Assembly (NCBI GenBank): GCA_031287655.1
Contig: JAITSR010000429.1
Location: 1-7,375, forward strand
Direction: 5' to 3'
Length of the DNA: 7,375 bases
From: Clostridiales bacterium
Lineage (GTDB): Bacteria; Bacillota; Clostridia; WRLR01
The notes beneath the pieces were generated by a model that was not told the DNA's origin, did not search any database, and was given only the letters and a program-made list of their open reading frames with translations. Shown in pieces: positions 1 to 5,176 of this stretch. Both the position numbers and the translations under genes were made by a program. How positions within the stretch are numbered: position 1 is the stretch's first letter; every line of letters starts with the position of its first letter.

Positions 1-31
1 TATTTTTTCACCGCGGCCCGCGATTTTGCTC

Positions 32-60
32 TTGCATTTTGGCCGGGGATTTAGTAGAAT
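32..60 (+). promoter_or_regulatory. Sigma-70-type promoter of the tRNA-Leu gene
   Basis: A -35 box TTGCAT (32-37) and a -10 box TAGAAT (55-60) are separated by exactly 17 bp. Transcription would start near 67, about five bases before the mature tRNA 5' end at 72, which fits a short tRNA leader. Each box matches the vegetative consensus at 5 of 6 positions for the -10 and 4 of 6 for the -35. This is a prediction from sequence and position only. Confidence 0.7.
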
Positions 61-71
61 AGGTGTAACCT

Positions 72-155
72 GCGGATGTGGCGGAATTGGCAGACGCGCA
101 TGGTTCAGGTCCATGTGAGCGCAAGTTCATGGGGGTTCAAGTCCCTTCATCCGCA
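72..155 (+). tRNA. tRNA-Leu (anticodon CAG)
   Basis: A complete class II tRNA. The acceptor arms GCGGATG (72-78) and CATCCGC (148-154) pair perfectly, and A155 is the discriminator base usual for leucine. The anticodon stem CATGG/CCATG (99-103 and 111-115) holds a seven-base loop with anticodon CAG at 106-108, reading CTG codons. The long variable arm (116-129, TGAGC...GTTCA with one wobble pair) is the class II feature expected of tRNA-Leu. The T arm (131-147) has the loop TTCAAGT. The 3' CCA is not encoded. It is monocistronic, with its own promoter and terminator. Confidence 0.96.
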
Positions 156-168
156 TTTAGAGACAGCG

Positions 169-215
169 CCATCTATTGATAAAAGAAATTTCGTCGATAG
201 ATGGTCTTTCTTTTT
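169..215 (+). terminator. Rho-independent terminator after tRNA-Leu
   Basis: An 11-bp stem, CCATCTATTGA (169-179) with TCGATAGATGG (194-204), contains one G-T wobble. It encloses a 14-base A-rich loop and is followed at once by a T-rich tract (205-215). The loop is larger than usual, but stem plus T-run directly behind the tRNA make this the terminator of the tRNA transcript. From 216 to 280 I see nothing supportable. Confidence 0.8.
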
Positions 216-280
216 GCCTTCATTATGAAACAGCCGCGCAAAGACGGGGACGGACGGCGCATGAGGGGGGAGCAGGATAA

Positions 281-607
281 GGCGAAGGGTTTAATGCGCC
301 GCAGTACACCGAACTTTTTGAACCGGACAGAAGCATTTTATCGCTTGCTTTATCAAAAACAAGCGATAAAAAACAAGCGATAAACTCCGGCGGCGCCGCC
401 AAAGCGGCCATTGGTGATAAACGAAAACGCGCGATCCTCAACTACTTGACAGAACACGGCGAATCGTCGCCATCGGACATTTCAGACCATATAAGGCTTG
501 GCTCCGACAGGACACGGGTTTATTTAAAGGAGTTAATTGCGGCGGGTGTTGTCGTCGATAAAGGCGGGAATCGTAACCGCACCTATTTGCTGAGACGGAG
601 AAAATGA
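281..607 (+). pseudogene. C-terminal remnant of an AlbA_2/AAA-4-type ATP-binding transcriptional regulator
   Basis: The reading frame is open from just after a stop at 278-280 to TGA at 605-607 (108 codons). It has no ATG or GTG start, and its only TTG codons (446-448 and 587-589) lie inside the conserved domain. The translation has two parts: a stretch NAPQYTELF followed by a basic linker (SDKKQAINSGG), then a winged-helix domain with KRKRAILNYLTEHG, SDISDHIRLGSDRTRVYLKE and GGNRNRTYLL. As I recall the family, this is the normal carboxyl end of Firmicute Schlafen/AlbA_2 (AAA-4) regulators with a HATPase_c_4 region. The N-terminal AlbA_2 and ATP-binding parts are absent, and I found no convincing continuation in the other two frames between 216 and 280. 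The helix-turn-helix end is undamaged, so the truncation may be fairly recent. A non-canonical start giving a small DNA-binding protein cannot be excluded. Confidence 0.72.
358..384 (+). repeat. 14-bp tandem duplication in the regulator remnant
   Basis: The 13-base sequence AACAAGCGATAAA occurs at 358-370 and again at 372-384, a period of 14 bp. It lies in the linker ahead of the winged helix. Because 14 is not a multiple of three, gain or loss of one copy would shift the frame. The present frame reads well on both sides, so the two-copy state appears to be the coding one. Confidence 0.75.
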
Positions 608-652
608 TTTCGGTAAGACGCCGTTTTCGGCAAAACGCCATGTGAAAGCGGC

Positions 653-684
653 GAGGTCCGACATGGAAAAAAAAAGGGGGGGGG
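653..684 (+). promoter_or_regulatory. Alternative ribosome binding site and A9G9 homopolymer tract at the glycosylase start
   Basis: A GAGG Shine-Dalgarno (653-656) lies six bases before ATG 663-665. That ATG runs straight into nine A (667-675) and nine G (676-684). In the present sequence it is out of frame with the glycosylase and stops at 711-713 after 16 codons. Adding one base to the tract would place ATG 663 in frame and give an 11-residue N-terminal extension. The G run itself is the only ribosome-binding-like sequence ahead of the annotated ATG 695. Either a slippage-prone control site or an assembly length error is possible. Confidence 0.5.
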
Positions 685-694
685 CGCACACGCA

Positions 695-1372
695 ATGGGC
701 GACCGGCTGCTGACCGGGATTTATGAAAAACTGCTCGCCGACTATGGCGCGCCCCGTTGGTGGCCGGCAAACACTCCGTATGAGGTGATTGTCGGCGCGA
801 TCCTGACCCAAAATACCGCTTGGGGCAACGTGGAGAAGGCGATCGCAAATTTTGGCGGCGGCCTGACGCCGGAGCGCGTGCTCCGCCTTTCGCCGGACGA
901 ACTTTCTGAGATCATTCGCCCGGCGGGGTTTTATACGCAAAAATCCGCCTATTTGCACGCGGCGACGCGCTGGTTTGAACAGTATTCCTTTGACGTGGAA
1001 ACCGTGGGCCGCCTGCCGGCCGAGCGTGCAAGGCGCGAGCTTTTGGCCGTCAAAGGCGTGGGACGGGAGACCGCCGACGCGATTCTGCTCTACGCGTTCG
1101 GATTCCCGTCCTTTGTCGTGGACGCGTACACCATGCGGCTTCTGTCGCGCCTGCCGATCCCGATTTCAGGCGCAAAGAGCGGCGGGTACGAAGCGGTGAA
1201 AGCCTATTTTGAAAGCCGTCTGCCGCGCTCCGTCCCGCTCTACAACAATTATCACGCGCTGATCGTGATCCATGCAAAGGAGCGCTGCCACAAGCGGCAG
1301 CCCGCGTGCGAGGGCTGCCCTCTGATGGAGATGTGCGCGTTTGGCGCGGACTGCGGCAAAAAGAGCAAGTAA
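695..1372 (+). CDS. HhH-GPD DNA glycosylase, endonuclease III/MagIII-like, with [4Fe-4S] motif
   Basis: This 225-residue protein belongs to the HhH-GPD base-excision-repair superfamily, whose members excise damaged bases from DNA in the cytoplasm. The N-terminal motif ILTQNTAW (36-43) is followed by the helix-hairpin-helix around KGVGRETADAIL (120-131) and the catalytic aspartate D143 in VVDAYT. The C-terminus carries C198-x6-C205-x2-C208-x5-C214, the spacing of the endonuclease III iron-sulfur cluster. The lysine that makes endonuclease III a bifunctional AP lyase (GVGRKTA) is glutamate here (E125). This substitution is as in H. pylori MagIII 3-methyladenine glycosylase, so I infer a monofunctional glycosylase acting on alkylated purines. 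The length is normal for the family. ATG 695 is preceded by a G9 run rather than a standard ribosome binding site. An upstream ATG at 663 has a better one but is one base out of frame. The gene stands alone on its strand and converges with the transporter gene 29 bp downstream. Confidence 0.9.
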   Translation: MGDRLLTGIYEKLLADYGAPRWWPANTPYEVIVGAILTQNTAWGNVEKAIANFGGGLTPERVLRLSPDELSEIIRPAGFYTQKSAYLHAATRWFEQYSFDVETVGRLPAERARRELLAVKGVGRETADAILLYAFGFPSFVVDAYTMRLLSRLPIPISGAKSGGYEAVKAYFESRLPRSVPLYNNYHALIVIHAKERCHKRQPACEGCPLMEMCAFGADCGKKSK

Positions 1373-1401
1373 ACGGCTTCCATAAGTTCTTTTGCACGGC
1401 G

Positions 1402-2664
1402 CTAAATTCCGTACCGCAGAAGAAAACTTCTCATTCGTTTCGCGCTGATAAAGCAAAGGGCGCTCCCCGCGAGGGCGATCACGACCCATGAGCCGATTGT
1501 TACGAGCCAACCGGCGCTCTCAGCGGCCTTTGCGAATCCATATGAGGATAGGGCGCTCCCCGCATAAGTAAATGAATTTAATATGCCCGACATCGTCGAC
1601 ACGCATCCGAATTTTTCGTAGTAGGTCGGTATTATGGAGATCAGAGCGAAATTGACTCCATGCATGCATCCGGACATAAGCGCCGTCAAAAGCACGGTCG
1701 TCAGTACCGAAAACCGAAAGACAAACATCAATAGCACGCAGCAGATAGAACCCGCGAAAAATATGAGCCCCGCGCACAGGGAGGCGCTCCTTAATTTCTT
1801 TTGATAGACATACGCGGTGATTTTTATTGAGAAAATCGCAAATAAAGGCAGTATCACCGCGGACAGGATCGAAACAGAGCTGCCCAGATTGAACGTCTCA
1901 GAAATAAAGGAGGGCATCCAAGTCGATACCCCGTCGCGTAGCGCTCCCTGTAGAATGATTGCGATTGTGATGGGAATCATACCTGAAGCCATGAGAATTT
2001 TTGGATTTAATGTAAGCTGCCCGGCTTCCCGCCCCGATTCCCGCTCTGTCTCCCGTTTCGGCTCCGATTCCGGTTCTGTCTCCCATTTCGGCTCCGATTC
2101 CGGTTCAAATTTTCCGATGCGGAAAAGCCACAAAAACGCAACGAAAACCGCAAGCAGCGAACCCGCAATAAACATCAGCCGCCAGCCGGATACTTGGATA
2201 AACAACGGCGCGGCTAAATATACTGCGATGGTTCCGGCCGGTCCCGCCAGAGAGACGTTCGTTATCGTTTTATTTCGCGGAGCATGATCCAAGCGCGTCG
2301 TAATCATTTTTACGAGCGGAGGCCATAGCATAGCCTGCGCGAGCCCGTTTCCGCTCCATACGAGCGTCATCGCGAAGATGCTTGCGCAAAAAGGCAGGAG
2401 CGCGTTAAAAACGGCGATGGCGGACAAGCCCGCAAATATTAGCTTTTCCGGGCTTATTTTATCACCAAGGAAACCGCTGACCAATTGCCCGAACCCATAC
2501 ATGATGAAACCGCATGTGACGACAAGACTCAAATCGGTTTTCGAGTAACCTTCCGATTCGATGATTGCCGCAATGACCGCGCTAAAATTGAGCCTTGTCA
2601 GATAACTCGTAAAATATACGATCCAACACAGAAAACAAAAGGTCCTTGTCTGCCCCCCGCTCAT
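1402..2664 (-). CDS. MFS transporter, organophosphate:phosphate antiporter (GlpT/UhpT-like) type
   Basis: This is an integral membrane transporter of 420 residues if started at 2664. It shows two hydrophobic halves of about six helices each, split by a hydrophilic loop at 187-214. Residues typical of the GlpT/UhpT family are visible. R24 in the first helix (TRLNFSAV) corresponds to GlpT R45, and R243 (LRDGVSTWMP) corresponds to GlpT R269; this pair binds phosphate in GlpT. The motif NGLAQAMLWPPLVKM (106-120) also fits the family. I infer exchange of a phosphorylated or phosphonate-like organic anion, substrate unknown. The first ATG at 2688 would overlap the upstream gene by 28 bp. I chose ATG 2664 because it forms an ATGA overlap with the upstream stop, which is typical of translational coupling, although neither start has a well-spaced ribosome binding site. 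The central loop is built from a 30-bp tandem repeat coding for an acidic, basic SEPK-ETE pattern. It is the downstream gene of a two-gene operon with the phosphoesterase. By eye its GC content is lower than that of its neighbours. Confidence 0.85.
   Translation of the reverse strand: MSGGQTRTFCFLCWIVYFTSYLTRLNFSAVIAAIIESEGYSKTDLSLVVTCGFIMYGFGQLVSGFLGDKISPEKLIFAGLSAIAVFNALLPFCASIFAMTLVWSGNGLAQAMLWPPLVKMITTRLDHAPRNKTITNVSLAGPAGTIAVYLAAPLFIQVSGWRLMFIAGSLLAVFVAFLWLFRIGKFEPESEPKWETEPESEPKRETERESGREAGQLTLNPKILMASGMIPITIAIILQGALRDGVSTWMPSFISETFNLGSSVSILSAVILPLFAIFSIKITAYVYQKKLRSASLCAGLIFFAGSICCVLLMFVFRFSVLTTVLLTALMSGCMHGVNFALISIIPTYYEKFGCVSTMSGILNSFTYAGSALSSYGFAKAAESAGWLVTIGSWVVIALAGSALCFISAKRMRSFLLRYGI
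2031..2106 (-). repeat. 30-bp tandem repeat (about 2.5 copies) in the transporter central loop
   Basis: Units at 2031-2060, 2061-2090 and a partial one from 2091 share the blocks GCTCCGATTC and TCTGTCTCCC at identical spacing. Thirty bp equals ten codons, so copy number can change without frameshift. The encoded segment is a highly charged string of Ser-Glu-Pro-Lys and Glu-Thr-Glu elements between transmembrane helices 6 and 7. This is the cytoplasmic linker of MFS proteins and tolerates length variation. Confidence 0.85.
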
Positions 2665-3587
2665 AAAATAAGGCTTTTCCCTTCCCATTCCTTAACGGGC
2701 GGAACACCGAGAAGTTTTGTGACAGTCGGGGCGATGTCAATGATATTCGCGCTATTCGCGCCTTTTACGCTGCTCGCGCCTTTCGCGCTCTTTGCGGCCG
2801 GAGTTTCCGGACTGATGTGCAGCGCGATTGGAATCGTCATATCCTCCGGAATGTTCTCGCCATGACCGCGGCCATGACCGCCGTGATCCGCCGTGACGAT
2901 CAAAGTGCAGTCTTTCGGCGCCGCGCCGTATACCCTCTCGATGCAATTCCACGCGGTTTTGACCGCCTGAAGGTATTTTTCACTCATCCAGCCAAAGTCG
3001 TGGCCCGCGATGTCGGTCGCCCCCAAGTACAGGAACAAAAACGAGGGTGAGGACTTTTGAAGGTACGCGAGCGCCAAATCGGTCAGCGCGGAATCGTCGT
3101 AATGTACGCCGGCGCTGATGTCCCCGGTCATATAACAGCTGTGTACGACATTGCCCGGACGCCATAAATCGCGAAGCTCCTCCCAGTTATAGAAAATCGC
3201 GGATTTTTTATCGAATTTGTTCAACTGTTCAATCAGGCCGTCAATCGGACGCACCGGCGGGACGTATGTGTTCGTGGTCACGCCATGCCGCTCCGGGACG
3301 ACGCTGTGAAACAGCGACATATGGCAAGGGAGGGTGACAGACGGCATCACGGTCTGCGCTTCCGCGTAATAGAGACTTTTCTTGAGGAAAGCGTCCGCGA
3401 AATCACTGCCGCACTTAGAAATGCTGTCGGGGCGCATACCATCAACGAGCGCCAAAATCACTTTTCCTTCCGTATTTTCCGTTTTGACCGTGTTATCCGT
3501 GTGCCCCGCGTTACCCACGCGGCTCACGCCGCCCATGCCGTCCGCGCCGCCCATGCCGCCCGCGTTGTTCGCATTGACCGTTTCCAT
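2661..3587 (-). CDS. Alkaline-phosphatase-superfamily phosphodiesterase/nucleotide pyrophosphatase-like hydrolase
   Basis: This 308-residue metal-dependent phosphoesterase is of the type I phosphodiesterase/nucleotide pyrophosphatase group. All core residues are visible: D49 (LVDGMRPDS), the nucleophile T85 (MPSVTLPCH), D192 and H196 (GATDIAGHDFGW), and D234, H235 and H242 (TADHGGHGRGHG). These fit two-zinc coordination, and a threonine nucleophile argues against a sulfatase. There is no signal peptide, so it should act in the cytoplasm, presumably on a substrate imported by the coupled transporter downstream. The start at ATG 3587 has a GGAGGG ribosome binding site (3597-3602, minus strand) nine bases upstream and a TATAAT promoter beyond it. 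There are two oddities: about 40 low-complexity Gly/Asn/Met-rich residues before the fold, and an Ala/Lys/Ser insertion (264-280) before the conserved NIIDIAPTV. The substrate is unknown. A phosphonoacetate-hydrolase-like or nucleotide pyrophosphatase role is equally open. Confidence 0.88.
   Translation of the reverse strand: METVNANNAGGMGGADGMGGVSRVGNAGHTDNTVKTENTEGKVILALVDGMRPDSISKCGSDFADAFLKKSLYYAEAQTVMPSVTLPCHMSLFHSVVPERHGVTTNTYVPPVRPIDGLIEQLNKFDKKSAIFYNWEELRDLWRPGNVVHSCYMTGDISAGVHYDDSALTDLALAYLQKSSPSFLFLYLGATDIAGHDFGWMSEKYLQAVKTAWNCIERVYGAAPKDCTLIVTADHGGHGRGHGENIPEDMTIPIALHISPETPAAKSAKGASSVKGANSANIIDIAPTVTKLLGVPPVKEWEGKSLIL
3528..3558 (-). repeat. 18-bp direct repeat in the phosphoesterase N-terminus
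   Basis: The 13-base sequence GCCGCCCATGCCG occurs at 3528-3540 and 3546-3558, with an 18-bp (six-codon) period. It encodes the GGMGG elements of the Gly-rich tail that precedes the catalytic fold. The period is in frame, so expansion would lengthen the tail without disrupting the enzyme. Confidence 0.75.
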
Positions 3588-3645
3588 CGGTACTACCCTC
3601 CAAATCCGTCCTCCGCCCGCTTACCGTCACACTGACGTCAACAGC

Positions 3646-3675
3646 ATTATAGCAACTTTGCGGGCATTTTGCCAG
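3646..3675 (-). promoter_or_regulatory. Promoter of the phosphoesterase-transporter operon
   Basis: On the minus strand a perfect TATAAT -10 box (3646-3651) is preceded by CTGGCA (3670-3675, 18-bp spacer) or TGGCAA (17-bp spacer) as a weak -35. Transcription would start near 3639, leaving a leader of about 50 bases before ATG 3587. The 8-bp palindrome TGACGTCA (3633-3640) lies over the predicted start and shares its CGTCA half with a second copy at 3625-3629, so a repressor could act here. A strong -10 with a poor -35 suggests the promoter may be activated or conditionally used. Confidence 0.65.
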
Positions 3676-3689
3676 ACCGTCGCTCGCCC

Positions 3690-4973
3690 TCAATCCCGCA
3701 GGCACCCGATCGGCGTCACATAAATGCCGTCGGTCGTTGTAAACGCGGTTTCGCCGCCGTTGACTACCATGTAAAAATCCGGTTCCGTCACGATGATGCG
3801 GCCGGATTTTTTGTTTTTGTTTTGAATCAGCGCGCGCAGCTCCCGCAGTTTTTCCACGCCGTGTTCCGTTTGTCCGGCCCCGAGTTTTGTTTGGATCAAA
3901 CCGTATTTTCCATTGTTAAAATGGATCACATGGTCACATTCCAGCCCCATGCGATCGCGGTAATGGCGTACATGCCCGCCGATTTTACCCGCGTAAACGC
4001 TCAAATCACGCTCTACCAAATTTTCAAAAAACAAGCCGAAGGTCTCCGGATCAAGGGCCAGCTGCTTGGGCGAAATATCCAGCGCCGCAATGCCGATGGA
4101 CGGATCGGCAAAGGACTTTTTCGGCGACGTGCGGATGCTGGTTTTCGAGCGCAGATTGGGATTCCACGCTATCACTTCATCAATGACATATAGCCGCCTG
4201 AGCGCGTTCATGTAATCCATCAGCGTCTGGTCGGCGACGCCGCCGTACAGAGCGCGCACATCATCATACAGGGCGGCGTCTGAGTCAATCGTGGAAACAT
4301 GCCGCGCGTAAGCCCGCAGCAAAAAGCGTGTAAGGACGGGATTGCGTGAGCGGCCGTCTACATTGGAAATATCCGATTCACACAGACCGTTTACATATTC
4401 TTTCGCGATTTCAAGCGCGATATTTTCACTCCTGCGCATGGCTGACGGCCATCCGCCGCGGCAAGTGAGATAGGCGAGCCGCTGATAATCGATTTCCGAT
4501 TTTTCACCACGCACCACCGCCGTGCCGTCCACAATTTCTTTGAGCGACACGGCGCCATTGCTCTCACCGGACTCGAACAGCGTCATCGGTTTCATTTCCA
4601 CAAAGGACATGCGGCCAATCCCGGTGTGCAAGGACATATCGTCTGTCGGCGTGGTCGAACCGGTCAGAATATACAAACCGGGCTCGTTTCGTTCGTCAAT
4701 ATCCGTGCGCACGGCGTTCCAAATCTGGCGGATTACCTGCCATTCGTCAATCAACCGCGGCGAATTGCCTTCCAACAGGAGTGAAATATCATTCTCGGCA
4801 AGCTGTCTGTTTTGTTCCAGCGTCCTTGCGTTTTGCAAATCCAACACGCTCCCGGCGAATTGTTTGGCGGTGGTCGTCTTGCCGCACCATTTCGGGCCCT
4901 TAATCACCACGCCGCCTGTCACCTGTAATTTCAATTCGATGGTCGCGTCAATCGTCCGCGCAATATAGTCCAT
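3690..4973 (-). CDS. AAA_14/DUF4143-type P-loop ATPase with C-terminal PD-(D/E)XK-like domain
   Basis: A 427-residue protein with an N-terminal AAA-like ATPase (about 1-180) and a C-terminal DUF4143 region (about 190-427). The Walker A motif is GPKWCGKTT (26-34), Walker B is LIDEW (74-78), a sensor-like LTGS is at 103-106, and a candidate arginine finger is R121 in GIGRM. The C-terminal half ends with the nuclease-fold-like segment LECDHVIHFNNGKYGLIQTK (344-363). As I recall close relatives, they read IEIK or IEVK at the end of this segment, so glutamate is replaced by Q361. The C-terminal end TPIGCLRD matches the family's usual end, so the protein is full length. The ribosome binding site AGGAGG (4980-4985) is six bases before the ATG. 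The cellular role of this widespread group is unclear, and links to DNA or protein remodelling are unproven. The promoter overlaps a 23-bp repeat array, which may mean autoregulation. It is monocistronic and followed by the phosphoesterase operon's promoter. Confidence 0.9.
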   Translation of the reverse strand: MDYIARTIDATIELKLQVTGGVVIKGPKWCGKTTTAKQFAGSVLDLQNARTLEQNRQLAENDISLLLEGNSPRLIDEWQVIRQIWNAVRTDIDERNEPGLYILTGSTTPTDDMSLHTGIGRMSFVEMKPMTLFESGESNGAVSLKEIVDGTAVVRGEKSEIDYQRLAYLTCRGGWPSAMRRSENIALEIAKEYVNGLCESDISNVDGRSRNPVLTRFLLRAYARHVSTIDSDAALYDDVRALYGGVADQTLMDYMNALRRLYVIDEVIAWNPNLRSKTSIRTSPKKSFADPSIGIAALDISPKQLALDPETFGLFFENLVERDLSVYAGKIGGHVRHYRDRMGLECDHVIHFNNGKYGLIQTKLGAGQTEHGVEKLRELRALIQNKNKKSGRIIVTEPDFYMVVNGGETAFTTTDGIYVTPIGCLRD

Positions 4974-5005
4974 GACATTCCTCCTGAGCAGGGATTCTCA
5001 GCAAT

Positions 5006-5034
5006 AGTATATCACGGATATTAGTAAATTGCAG
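5006..5034 (-). promoter_or_regulatory. Promoter of the DUF4143 ATPase gene
   Basis: On the minus strand the -10 box is TATACT (5006-5011). With 17-bp spacing the -35 is CTGCAA (5029-5034), a weak match. Transcription would start near 4999, about 25 bases before ATG 4973 and just ahead of the AGGAGG site. The -35 and spacer lie inside the first unit of the 23-bp repeat array, so a protein bound to the repeats would compete with or help RNA polymerase. Confidence 0.6.
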
Positions 5035-5082
5035 TGTTTCATTTTAGTGATTTGCAGGATTTCGTTTTAGTAATTTGTAATC
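5021..5082 (-). repeat. 23-bp direct repeats (about 2.7 copies) upstream of the ATPase
   Basis: TTAG blocks recur at 5021, 5044 and 5067, exactly 23 bp apart. On the minus strand the units share the core TGCAAATTACTAAAA with small changes, followed by a GAAA-like element in two of them. The spacing is about two helical turns, so the cores lie on roughly the same DNA face. Their AT richness contrasts with the surrounding sequence. This is an iteron- or operator-like arrangement; no binding protein is identified. Confidence 0.75.
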
Positions 5083-5102
5083 CGAGACTGCGAGCGACGC
5101 TC

Positions 5103-5131
5103 TTGATTTTTTGGTCCCTCTGTAATAAAAT
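5103..5131 (+). promoter_or_regulatory. Promoter of the stalk-domain protein gene
   Basis: A -35 box TTGATT (5103-5108) and a -10 box TAAAAT (5126-5131) are separated by 17 bp, giving a start near 5138 and a leader of about 40 bases. It is divergent from the ATPase promoter; the two -35 boxes are about 70 bp apart with the repeat array in between. Confidence 0.65.
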
Positions 5132-5145
5132 AGGACGCGTTACAG
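5120..5145 (+). promoter_or_regulatory. Inverted repeat around the -10 box, possible operator
   Basis: CTGTAA (5120-5125) and TTACAG (5140-5145) form a 6-bp inverted repeat with a 14-bp centre. It brackets the -10 box and the predicted transcription start. The position is typical of a repressor operator, but the arms are short and chance is possible. Confidence 0.3.
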
Positions 5146-5176
5146 TGGCGCAATATAGTCAGGGAGGTGCATCAAG

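Noticed and set aside
201..383. Small 60-codon open frame after the tRNA
   Set aside because: It begins inside the tRNA terminator, has no ribosome binding site, and overlaps the better-supported regulator remnant in another frame.
621..638. Short hairpin CGTTTT/AAAACG (622-637) between the remnant and the glycosylase gene
   Set aside because: The six-bp, AT-rich stem has no T-tract on either strand, so it is not a supportable terminator or attenuator.
1373..1401. Possible bidirectional terminator between the convergent glycosylase and transporter genes
   Set aside because: I found no stable stem with a T-run in the gap or the adjoining gene ends.
1817..2287. 156-codon frame antisense to the transporter
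   Set aside because: It mirrors the repeat-bearing transporter gene on the opposite strand, with no start signals and no recognisable domain.
5021..5082. CRISPR array or plasmid replication origin as an explanation of the 23-bp repeats
   Set aside because: There are no unique spacers between repeats, too few copies, and no rep or cas gene nearby. A promoter operator fits better.
4958..5160. Exact 13-bp direct repeat GCGCAATATAGTC at 4958-4970 and 5148-5160
   Set aside because: One copy is the start of the ATPase coding region. A 13-bp match is close to chance level in 7 kb (about 0.4 expected for random sequence), and no mobile-element ends accompany it.
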